64,000 nucleotides of DNA. Origin: Caballeronia sp. SBC1 (GTDB taxonomy: Bacteria > Pseudomonadota > Gammaproteobacteria > Burkholderiales > Burkholderiaceae). Made by a program: the position numbers and the translations under genes. Below are positions 57,600 to 64,000 of the stretch, piece by piece. Under the pieces are notes generated by a model, which was given only the letters and a program-made list of their open reading frames with translations, had not been told where the DNA came from and ran no database searches. How positions within the stretch are numbered: position 1 is the stretch's first letter; every line of letters begins with the position of its first letter. The DNA is taken from NCBI RefSeq assembly GCF_011493005.1, contig NZ_CP049156.1, forward strand, positions 434,001 to 498,000, given 5' to 3'.

Positions 57600-58865
57600 A
57601 TGAGCAAGTTTAAAGAAAAAGAAGTCGTTGGACTATCGGGAGTCGGTTTGGGGCTGGACGAATTGGTTCGGCACGGAGCTCGGCAGGTGATTCAGCAGGC
57701 AATCGAAGCGGAGTTGTCGTCGCTGCTGGAGCGGTTCGAGAACGTCAAGACACTGCACGGGCAGCGCGCCGTGGTGCGCAACGGTTATTTGCCGGAGCGC
57801 GAAGTGTTGACAGCCGCCGGACCGGTCGTGGTTAAGGTCCCCAAGGTTCGAGATCGTTCAGGATCAGGCGTGAAGTTCAATTCATCGATTGTGCCGCCCT
57901 ATGTGAGGAAGTCCCCGCGCGTGAGTGCAGCGCTGCCCTGGCTGTATTTGAAGGGCATCTCGACGGGCGACATGAGCGAGGCGCTGAGCGTGCTGCTGGG
58001 TGAGGACGCCAAAGGCTTGTCGGCGAACGTGGTGAGCCGCCTGAAGGCGCAATGGGCCGAAGAGCATGCCAACTGGAGCCGGCGCGAGCTATCGAAGTCA
58101 CGATATGTCTATTGGTGGGTCGACGGCATTCATACCGGTCTGCGCAGCGAGAATTCAGACGGCCAGTGCCTCTTGGTAATCATTGGCGTGACGCCTGAGG
58201 GCAAGAAGGAACGTGTGGCGATCGGCGACGGGTATCGGGAGTCGAAAGCCTCATGGCAAGAGCTCCTGCTGGATCTGAAGGCGCGTGGCTTGCAGGCGGG
58301 GCCATTACTAGCAGTCGGCGACGGCGCGATGGGCTTCTGGGCCGCGTTGGAGGAAGTGTTTCCAACGACGCGCGCTCAGCGCTGCTGGTTTCACAAGATG
58401 GGCAACGTGCTCAATGCACTTCCGAAGGCTCAACAGGGCCGCGCCAAGGCGGATCTGCAGTCAATCTGGATGGCAGCAACACGGGCCGACGCGTACGTCG
58501 CGTTCGACCGGTTCGTGACGATCCACGCGGCCAAGTATCCGAAGGCGACGGACACGCTGAAGAAGGATCGCGAAAGCTTGCTCGCGTTCTACGACTTTCC
58601 GGCTGAGCACTGGCAGCATTTGCGAACGACCAATGCGATTGAGTCGACGTTTGCCACGGTACGTCACCGTACTTCGCGTACGCGCAATTGCGTATCGCGA
58701 CCCACCTTCCTCGGTCTTGCATTCAAGCTGATCGAGGAAGCCGAGAAAACCTGGCGCCGCATCAACGGCCCCGAACAGATCAAGCTGTTGTTGGAGGGCT
58801 TTGCCTTCAAAGACGGTGAACCGGTGCAAGACGATCGACCGGATCAGCAGAAACTCGCCGCTTGA
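57600..58865 (+). CDS. IS256 family transposase
   Basis: 421 residues, full length for the Mutator-like IS256 transposases. The DDE residues lie in VYWWVDGIHT, LLAVGDGAMGFW and TTNAIESTFATVRHR; the RCWFHKMGNVLNALP segment is the family's conserved C/D-x2-H region. No frameshift is seen, so the enzyme may be active. There is no strong ribosome site before the ATG, as is common in IS elements. Confidence 0.95.
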   Translation: MSKFKEKEVVGLSGVGLGLDELVRHGARQVIQQAIEAELSSLLERFENVKTLHGQRAVVRNGYLPEREVLTAAGPVVVKVPKVRDRSGSGVKFNSSIVPPYVRKSPRVSAALPWLYLKGISTGDMSEALSVLLGEDAKGLSANVVSRLKAQWAEEHANWSRRELSKSRYVYWWVDGIHTGLRSENSDGQCLLVIIGVTPEGKKERVAIGDGYRESKASWQELLLDLKARGLQAGPLLAVGDGAMGFWAALEEVFPTTRAQRCWFHKMGNVLNALPKAQQGRAKADLQSIWMAATRADAYVAFDRFVTIHAAKYPKATDTLKKDRESLLAFYDFPAEHWQHLRTTNAIESTFATVRHRTSRTRNCVSRPTFLGLAFKLIEEAEKTWRRINGPEQIKLLLEGFAFKDGEPVQDDRPDQQKLAA

Positions 58866-58885
58866 AATCGCCGCTTATCAAACTG

Positions 58886-58912
58886 CCCGTACACCACTCT
58901 TGACCATATCTC
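58886..58912. repeat. IS right terminal inverted repeat
   Basis: Its reverse complement begins GAGATATGGTC and ends TGGTGTACGGG, mirroring the left end. Confidence 0.8.
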
Positions 58913-58921
58913 TCGCCTTGA
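58913..58921. repeat. Target site duplication, right copy
   Basis: TCGCCTTGA, identical to 57470-57478. Confidence 0.85.
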
Positions 58922-59057
58922 CGGACGCAATGCCATGTTCAGCCGACGCTCGCGTCACATACGTCTCGCTCTTGAGGATTGGTTCGCCGTTGGCTGCCCG
59001 CAGGTTGAAATAGAACTGGCCGTTACGGGCACGGTCGATGACGAATTTTCCTGACAT
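58913..59057 (-). pseudogene. YegP-like (DUF1508) gene, 5' half, cut by IS element
   Basis: Starts at the ATG at 59057 with AGGAGC upstream and reads MSGKFVIDRARNGQFYFNL and RAANGEPILKSETYVTRAS, then AEHGIASVKA, the first DUF1508 repeat. The frame then runs into the IS and would end after about ten foreign residues (DMVKSGVRAV). A one-repeat truncated protein could still be made. YegP proteins are small and of unknown role. Confidence 0.9.
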
Positions 59058-59138
59058 TGCATAAGCTCCTGGGTAGTGGAACAAGCGTGAGTTCAGGTGA
59101 TTCTTCGGCAGCGAAACTACTCCTCAACTATTCCTGAT

Positions 59139-60041
59139 TTACTCTATACCGAGTTCCGTCTCCACATCCGCGGTCGTTTTGATAGTCTCGACGCGCAGCA
59201 CCGATTCAACGCAAACCTTGCACAACGGTTCGCGCGCTTTTTCCGCGACGTCTGCCGGCACCGGAACGTTGACCGTCCTAAGCAATGCGCCGTGCTGGAA
59301 TAACGCCAGGTCGCCCGGTTCGAAACGCGTCCAGATTTCGTCGTCAGTGAGCGGCGAGGTGGCGATCACCGCAACGCGATCTTCCGGCGTGGTGTACTTC
59401 GCGAAATCGATCGACATGTCGGCGTCGATCAAATGCGCCGTGGAGAACGGCCAACTGCGCACGAGGTAATACAGATGCGTGGAGCAATGCGTGAACAGCG
59501 CCTGGCCGTTCGACATCAGGAAATTGAATACGCCAAATTGCGTGATCTCACGCGTCAGCTTTTCCAGCGCCGCGAACAGTTCGTCCAGCGGCGGCTGGCA
59601 GCCCGGGAATTCGCGTCGCAGACCTTGAAGTAAAGCGCAGAACGCCAGCTCGCTGTCGGTCGTACCGACCGGCTGATATTGCCCGTTCAGACAGGGTTTG
59701 AAATCTTTGAGGTCGCCGTTGTGCGCGAAGATCCAATGCCGTCCCCATAACTCGCGCATGAACGGATGGCAATTCTCAAGCAGGATATGACCTTGCGTGG
59801 CCTTGCGAATATGCGCGATCGTGTTTTTCGACTTGATCGGATAACGCTTTACCATTTCGGCGAGCGGTGAACTGGCCGACGACTGGTGATCGATGAAAAG
59901 ACGGCAGGCCTTGTCTTCAAAGAACGCAATGCCCCAGCCGTCCGCGTGATGGTCGGTAACGCCGCCACGCGCCGCGAAACCGGTGAACGAGAAAGTCACG
60001 TCCGTTGGTTCCGCGCAGTTCATTCCGAGAAGTTGGCACAT
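59139..60041 (-). CDS. Class II glutamine amidotransferase (YafJ-like)
   Basis: 300 residues. MCQLLGMN puts the catalytic cysteine at position 2, exposed after Met removal. HHADGWGIAFFED, IAHIRKATQG, WIFAHNGDL and TTDSELAF are the N-terminal nucleophile glutaminase signatures. Such stand-alone GATase II proteins (YafJ) release ammonia from glutamine or act as amidases; the acceptor is unknown. It is monocistronic, ending 81 bp before the YegP-like start. Confidence 0.88.
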   Translation of the reverse strand: MCQLLGMNCAEPTDVTFSFTGFAARGGVTDHHADGWGIAFFEDKACRLFIDHQSSASSPLAEMVKRYPIKSKNTIAHIRKATQGHILLENCHPFMRELWGRHWIFAHNGDLKDFKPCLNGQYQPVGTTDSELAFCALLQGLRREFPGCQPPLDELFAALEKLTREITQFGVFNFLMSNGQALFTHCSTHLYYLVRSWPFSTAHLIDADMSIDFAKYTTPEDRVAVIATSPLTDDEIWTRFEPGDLALFQHGALLRTVNVPVPADVAEKAREPLCKVCVESVLRVETIKTTADVETELGIE

Positions 60042-60417
60042 TGCTGAGGCTGCAGACTGGGTGAATGGAGCTAACCGTTACAATACGGGTAGCCAAAGCA
60101 TAGCACCGACGAAACCGCCAAAAAATCGCAGCTTTCGACCGCAGGTGGCATCGTTGTGGAATTTCCACGGTATGGGCCGGCTCGCGGGAGAAAAACTGAC
60201 CGAATGGGTTGGAAGCTTGCGTTGGTAACTTGATTAAGTACGCGGTGCCGACGCTTGATTCATAGATCCGTCCAGCCGATATTTAAAGGGAAGTTGCGCC
60301 GCTTGCAGGTGCTTCGATCTCGCCTATGTTTCCCGTGCGTGCTTATGCTTTTTGGTTTCGCGGCCGCCACTGTCCCTGCGCTTTCGTTATCCGATTATTT
60401 TCATCGCCATCACGCCA
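60042..60417. other. 376-bp divergent intergenic region, amidotransferase / pyrC
   Basis: No gene is supported; one open frame here is antisense to the amidotransferase start. A predicted pyrC promoter is listed separately. Nothing else recognisable. Confidence 0.5.
60303..60337 (+). promoter_or_regulatory. Predicted promoter of pyrC
   Basis: TTGCAG (60303-60308) and TATGTT (60325-60330) with a 16-bp spacer, leaving a leader of about 80 nt before the pyrC ATG. Confidence 0.4.
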
Positions 60418-61500
60418 ATGTCCGCTTCCACGCCTGCCTCCGCCTCGTCCGCCTCTTCCATTGACTCCGTTACGCTTGCGCGTCCCGACGATTGGCATTT
60501 GCACGTGCGCGACGGCGCCGTGCTTGCCGCTGTCCTGCCGCATACGGCACGGCAGTTCGGCCGCGCGATCATCATGCCGAACTTGCGGCCGCCCGTGACG
60601 ACGACCGAGATGGCGGCGGCGTACCGCGAGCGGATTCTGGCCGCGTTACCCAAGGACGGCCCGGGCGCGCGTTTTGAGCCGCTGATGACGCTTTATCTCA
60701 CCGACAACACCCCGCCCGACGAAATTCGTCGTGCCCGCGAAAGCGGTTTTGTCCACGGAGTAAAGCTTTATCCGGCAGGGGCGACGACCAATTCGGACGC
60801 CGGTGTCACGAGCATCGCGAAGTGCGCGAAGACGCTGGAGGCGATGCAAAAGCACGACCTGCCGCTGCTCGTGCATGGCGAAGTAACGGACCCGGCCATC
60901 GATATGTTCGACCGCGAGAAGGTGTTTATAGATCGTGTGATGACGCCGTTGCGCCGCGATTTTCCCGCGTTGAAGGTCGTGTTCGAGCACATCACGACGA
61001 AGGACGCCGCCGATTACGTCCGCGATGCCGACGGCCCGACCGGCGCCACACTGACCGCGCATCATTTGCTGTACAACCGCAATGCGCTGTTTGTCGGCGG
61101 AATCCGGCCGCATTACTACTGCTTGCCGGTGCTCAAGCGCGAGACGCATCGCGTGGCGCTGCTCGCGGCGGCTACGTCGGGCAATCCGCGCTTTTTCCTC
61201 GGTACGGACAGCGCGCCGCACGCGAAAGGGCTGAAGGAGCACGCATGCGGTTGCGCGGGGTGTTACACGGCGCTGCACGCGCTGGAGCTCTACACGCAAG
61301 CCTTCGATCAGGCTGGCGCGCTCGACCGGCTCGAGGGTTTCGCGAGTTTTTACGGCGCGGACTTTTACGGTTTGCCGCGCTCGACAGAGAGCGTGACGCT
61401 GCGTCGGGAACCCTGGACGCTGCCAGCGGAATTCATGGCTGGCGATGATGAAATCGTGCCGCTGGGCGGCGGTGAATCGATTGGCTGGCGGATGGAGTGA
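60418..61500 (+). CDS. pyrC: Dihydroorotase PyrC
   Basis: 360 residues from the ATG at 60418. ARPDDWHLHVRDG holds the two metal histidines, VKLYPAGATTNSDAGV the carboxylated lysine, LLVHGEVTD and FEHITTKDAA further histidine ligands, and GTDSAPHAKGLK the catalytic aspartate. This is the class II (E. coli-like) dihydroorotase of pyrimidine synthesis. A Ser/Ala-rich stretch of about 15 residues precedes the domain. The DUF3025 gene follows after 64 bp. Confidence 0.95.
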   Translation: MSASTPASASSASSIDSVTLARPDDWHLHVRDGAVLAAVLPHTARQFGRAIIMPNLRPPVTTTEMAAAYRERILAALPKDGPGARFEPLMTLYLTDNTPPDEIRRARESGFVHGVKLYPAGATTNSDAGVTSIAKCAKTLEAMQKHDLPLLVHGEVTDPAIDMFDREKVFIDRVMTPLRRDFPALKVVFEHITTKDAADYVRDADGPTGATLTAHHLLYNRNALFVGGIRPHYYCLPVLKRETHRVALLAAATSGNPRFFLGTDSAPHAKGLKEHACGCAGCYTALHALELYTQAFDQAGALDRLEGFASFYGADFYGLPRSTESVTLRREPWTLPAEFMAGDDEIVPLGGGESIGWRME

Positions 61501-61564
61501 CGGGTTGTCGGGGCACGCTTGGGAAGGTCCGAGCGGAAACCCCCGCGCCTCTTTAGCTACTTGT

Positions 61565-62524
61565 ATGTCCGACCGGGAAAATGCATCGAAGCCTGAAAAC
61601 GCGGAAACGGCGCCGCTTTTGCCAGCGGATACCCGCGCGGCGCGGTGCTTTATGGATATCGACTGGTCTCGTCCGTGGCTGGCGCCACTTGCCGAGCGCG
61701 GCGAGCGCTGGCGCCAGGCCGCGCTCAATAGCTACTCCGCCTATCTTTCCACGCTTAACGCCGACGCACACACCGACGCACACACCGACGCACACACCGA
61801 CGCACACACCGACGCACACACCGACGCACACACCGACCCGCGCGTAACCGGACGAGGCAAGCCGCTGTCGTTCATCGCGCAGGACGAGTTGCCGGCGGGG
61901 GCGTCGTATGAAGGGCATATCGCCGAAACCGGATGCGTGCCTACGCGTCACAACTTGCATGATTTCTTCAACGGCTCGATGTGGTTCCAGTACCCGCGCA
62001 TCAAGGCAACGCTGAATGCGCGGCAGGCTGCGGAAATCGATGCGCTCGGCATCGGTCCCACACGTGGCGCGGCGCGCGACGCCCTGACGCTCTTCGATGA
62101 AAACGCGATCCTCTTTGCCTGTGCAGACGCGTCGCTCGCCGCTGCACTTCGAGCCTTCGACTGGCGCAAGTTGTTCGTCGAACAACGCGCAGCCTGGGGC
62201 CTTCGATGCGAAGCGCGCATCTTCGGCCACGCGCTGCTGGAAAAACTCGTCGCCCCGTACAAGGCGTGTACGGGGCACGTTTGGATAGCGGAAGTCGAGC
62301 CTGCCTACTTCTCCGCCACCGATGCCGGGCGCCGGGCGATCCTGGACCACGCGGTGTCTGAACAACTAAAAAACGAAGCCATTTCCAGCCGATATTTCAC
62401 GCCACTGCCGGTGCTGGGCGTACCGGGCTGGTGGCCTGAAAACGAAGTCCCTTCTTTCTACGATGACCCTCAGGTCTTTCGATCCGGCCGCCGGTCGCGG
62501 ACCTGGCCGGTGCAATCAGCCTGA
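61565..62524 (+). CDS. DUF3025 domain protein with a DAHT repeat tract
   Basis: 319 residues from the ATG at 61565; an upstream frame overlaps pyrC and is not conserved. MDIDWSRPWLAPLAERGERW and the central LHDFFNGSMWFQYPRIKATLNARQAAEI with TLFDENAILFAC are DUF3025 features. Residues about 67-90 are six exact repeats of DAHT, absent from a typical family member as far as I can judge. Function unknown. Base use otherwise matches neighbours. It ends 41 bp before rnpB. Confidence 0.85.
   Translation: MSDRENASKPENAETAPLLPADTRAARCFMDIDWSRPWLAPLAERGERWRQAALNSYSAYLSTLNADAHTDAHTDAHTDAHTDAHTDAHTDPRVTGRGKPLSFIAQDELPAGASYEGHIAETGCVPTRHNLHDFFNGSMWFQYPRIKATLNARQAAEIDALGIGPTRGAARDALTLFDENAILFACADASLAAALRAFDWRKLFVEQRAAWGLRCEARIFGHALLEKLVAPYKACTGHVWIAEVEPAYFSATDAGRRAILDHAVSEQLKNEAISSRYFTPLPVLGVPGWWPENEVPSFYDDPQVFRSGRRSRTWPVQSA
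61763..61834 (+). repeat. In-frame 12-bp minisatellite, six copies
   Basis: GACGCACACACC repeated six times exactly, coding for DAHT. Copy number can change by slippage without a frameshift. Confidence 0.95.
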
Positions 62525-62550
62525 CGGCGGGGCTGCCGCACCCCTCATGC

Positions 62551-62556
62551 TAGAAT
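62551..62556 (+). promoter_or_regulatory. Predicted -10 of rnpB
   Basis: TAGAAT ends ten bases before the first paired base of the RNA, the right place for its promoter. The -35 is not clear. Confidence 0.5.
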
Positions 62557-62565
62557 CATGGCCGC

Positions 62566-62985
<420 letters not shown>

Positions 62986-62994
62986 TTCAAAAAG

Positions 62995-63028
62995 AAAGCC
63001 GGCGTCAGTGATGACGCCGGCTTTTTTT
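62995..63028 (+). terminator. Intrinsic terminator of rnpB
   Basis: Stem GCCGGCGTCA / TGACGCCGGC with a GTGA loop, A's before and seven T's after. It also faces the convergent OsmC gene. Confidence 0.9.
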
Positions 63029-63055
63029 CGTCGTTTCTTCTTCGATGCGCGGAAT

Positions 63056-63478
63056 TCAGCTCGCGACGATATCGAAGGAATGCGTCAATTCGGCCGTCTT
63101 CGCCAGCATGATCGACGCCGAGCAGTATTTGTCGTGTGAGAGGGTGATTGCGCGTTCAACCGTCGCGGGATTCAGGTTCTTGCCTGTCACCGTGAAATGG
63201 AAGTGGATCTTCGTAAACACCTTCGGCTCTTCACTCGCGCGCTCGGCCTTGAGCGTGACCGAGCAACCCGCCACTTCCTGACGACTTTTCTTCAGGATCA
63301 TCACGACGTCGTACGCGGTGCAGCCGCCCGTGCCGAGCAAGACCATTTCCATTGGTCGCGGCGAGAGATTGCGGCCGCCGCCTTCCGGTGCGCCGTCCAT
63401 TGTGACCAGATGACCGCTGCCCGTTTCCGCGGCAAACGCCATTCCGTCCTGTCCCATCCAGCTAACTTTGCATTCCAT
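63056..63478 (-). CDS. OsmC family protein (YhfA-like)
   Basis: 140 residues. The two redox cysteines typical of OsmC/Ohr are in GTGGCTAYDVV and DKYCSASIML. MECKVSWMGQDGMAFAAETGSGH and PRPMEMVLLGTGGC resemble the YhfA branch. OsmC/Ohr proteins reduce organic hydroperoxides; YhfA-type members are less well characterised. GGAG lies eight bases upstream. A 16-bp palindrome sits 18 bases before the start. Confidence 0.88.
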   Translation of the reverse strand: MECKVSWMGQDGMAFAAETGSGHLVTMDGAPEGGGRNLSPRPMEMVLLGTGGCTAYDVVMILKKSRQEVAGCSVTLKAERASEEPKVFTKIHFHFTVTGKNLNPATVERAITLSHDKYCSASIMLAKTAELTHSFDIVAS

Positions 63479-63496
63479 GAGAAAACTCCGGTGCCA

Positions 63497-63512
63497 TAAG
63501 ACACTTGTCTAA
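63497..63512. promoter_or_regulatory. Candidate operator upstream of the OsmC gene
   Basis: TAAGACA-CT-TGTCTAA, six of seven positions symmetric. It lies just downstream of a minus-strand -10-like TACAAT (63521-63526), a repressor position. Possible MarR-type site; the regulator is unknown. Confidence 0.4.
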
Positions 63513-63735
63513 TCGTGTCGATTGTAGCGTTTTAGCTGATTGTAGGAATCGCAGTAGTGCGTTCGTTTGTCTTTTCCGTGAAGCGTTGTTGCGTCGCAAT
63601 ACGTAAGACAAATTCGCGATTTCCCTACTATGAATAAGGGGTTTCTCCTGCAAGTTGTGCCTGAGAAGCTTTTAAATTTCAGGTAAGTAATTGATTGTAA
63701 ATACTAAATAATTCGATCGTCCGTGACGTTAACAT

Positions 63736-63768
63736 TTTGCATTATGAAATTACATCCCATAATGCAAA
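63736..63768. promoter_or_regulatory. 33-bp dyad upstream of the sRNA promoter
   Basis: TTTGCATTATG (63736-63746) and CATAATGCAAA (63758-63768) are a perfect 11-bp inverted repeat with an 11-bp spacer, so arm centres are 22 bp or about two helical turns apart. It ends five bases before the -35, where an activator would bind. Confidence 0.6.
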
Positions 63769-63773
63769 TTTAC

Positions 63774-63809
63774 TTGCTTTGCACAAAAGCCCTTCATATA
63801 CTTGCTCCT
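63774..63809 (+). promoter_or_regulatory. Predicted promoter of the small RNA
   Basis: TTGCTT (63774-63779) and TATACT (63797-63802) with a 17-bp spacer, giving a start near 63809. Confidence 0.55.
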
Positions 63810-63867
63810 GTCTCCTCCACCTCCTCCTAGGTGGATTCAGCCCGAGCCCAAGGCTCGGGCTTTTTTT
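63809..63867 (+). ncRNA. Predicted small RNA with CCUCCU anti-SD loop
   Basis: A compact transcript of about 59 nt. Hairpin 1 is TCCACCT (63816-63822) / AGGTGGA (63829-63835) with the loop CCTCCT, complementary to Shine-Dalgarno sequences; the 5' arm extends a run of CTCC units. Hairpin 2 is the terminator AGCCCGAGCC / GGCTCGGGCT plus T run. C-rich-loop sRNAs of this kind (e.g. the CcsR group in alpha-proteobacteria) base-pair with ribosome-binding regions. I cannot assign it to a named family. Confidence 0.55.
63839..63867 (+). terminator. Intrinsic terminator of the small RNA
   Basis: Stem AGCCCGAGCC / GGCTCGGGCT, CAA loop, T7 tract. Confidence 0.9.
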
Positions 63868-64000
63868 CGTCTGCTTTAGCGTCGATTTTGGTCATGACGG
63901 CCCGGTTGTTCGCTCGTCGTTCGGTCGCAAAATCTCCCCACAATGCGATCGTTCAGCACTGAATCGGGGTGAATTTGCTTGTCGAACAGGCAAGTTTTGA

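Larger units (their letters stand above)
57479..58912 (+). mobile_element. IS256-family insertion sequence, apparently complete
   Basis: A 1434-bp element bounded by a 9-bp direct duplication. The terminal inverted repeats (57479-57505 and 58886-58912) begin GAGATA on both sides and share TGGTGTACGGG; 21 of the first 27 positions match. It contains one full transposase gene. The reading frame of the interrupted host gene is restored exactly by excision, so the boundaries are well supported. Confidence 0.88.
63479..64000. other. 522-bp intergenic region at the right edge, AT-rich
   Basis: No protein gene is supported. It holds the OsmC operator palindrome, an AT-rich stretch (about 63650-63780), a long dyad, a promoter and a short RNA with a terminator, each listed separately. 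The last 130 bases show nothing recognisable and may lead to a gene beyond the window. Confidence 0.6.

Noticed and set aside
59983..60228. 81-codon open frame between the amidotransferase and pyrC
   Set aside because: Overlaps the start of the amidotransferase antisense and has no ribosome site.
61763..61834. CRISPR-like regular repeats
   Set aside because: The 12-bp units are contiguous with no spacers and are in frame in a gene, so this is a minisatellite.
63737..64000. 87-codon open frame running to the window edge
   Set aside because: It would read through the dyad, promoter, sRNA and terminator; the translation has no coding character.

Overview
The window is from the chromosome of a Burkholderiaceae beta-proteobacterium (Burkholderia, Paraburkholderia or Caballeronia type). 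The basis is the GC-rich coding bias, a Burkholderia-style trimeric porin, the long beta-proteobacterial threonine deaminase, the giant DUF3683/FAD/Fe-S oxidoreductase, the gltIJKL set and a bacterial type A RNase P RNA. Gene density is high. Most genes are ordinary core metabolism, with three accessory patches: a type VI secretion island at 44.1-49.4 kb, an IS256-family insertion at 57.5-58.9 kb, and an AT-richer intergenic region at the right edge.

Layout. 0-3 kb: porin 3' end, CHRD protein, alpha/beta hydrolase, EcsC-like protein. 3-5.3 kb: DHA2-type drug exporter plus MarR regulator with a palindromic operator. 5.3-9.5 kb: D-amino-acid module (DSD1-like deaminase, divergent RpiR regulator, D-aminoacylase, RidA). 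9.6-12.9 kb: minus-strand operon ilvA, 5'-nucleotidase, queF. 13.4-17.5 kb: large FAD/Fe-S oxidoreductase. 17.5-23.5 kb: HIT, DUF971, ubiE, Tim44-like, ubiJ, ubiB, methyltransferase. 23.7-28.9 kb: FmdB, DUF502, aspS, nudB, phospholipase-D type cardiolipin synthase. 29.1-36.2 kb: TetR-controlled fatty-acid beta-oxidation cluster. 36.3-37.8 kb: fdhD and a nitrate-reductase-associated protein. 38.2-41.8 kb: PAS/LOV-GGDEF-EAL protein and a thioesterase. 42.1-44.0 kb: Atm1-type ABC exporter. 44.1-49.4 kb: PAAR, VgrG with a C-terminal zincin-like domain, and an exported partner. 49.6-52.3 kb: NarK-like transporter and LysR regulator. 52.4-57.1 kb: glutamate dehydrogenase and gltIJKL. 57.3-59.1 kb: a YegP-like gene split by the IS element. 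59.1-63.5 kb: class II amidotransferase, pyrC, DUF3025, rnpB, OsmC. 63.5-64 kb: intergenic region with a strong small-RNA candidate.

How the genes work together. The D-aminoacylase, PLP deaminase and RidA form a plausible route from N-acyl-D-amino acids to keto acids, with RidA clearing the reactive enamine. The ubi genes form a ubiquinone cluster. The fad genes supply the beta-oxidation steps under a TetR regulator with a recognisable operator. gdhA and gltIJKL link glutamate uptake to catabolism. The most unusual items are: (1) a predicted sRNA of about 60 nt whose first hairpin displays a CCUCCU anti-Shine-Dalgarno loop, below a perfect 11-bp dyad; (2) the orphan PAAR-VgrG-zincin unit with an exported partner; (3) a LOV-like PAS domain in an apparently bifunctional c-di-GMP enzyme; (4) a precisely reconstructable IS256-type disruption of a YegP-family gene. 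All functional statements come from reading the sequence and from family knowledge; no database search was possible.
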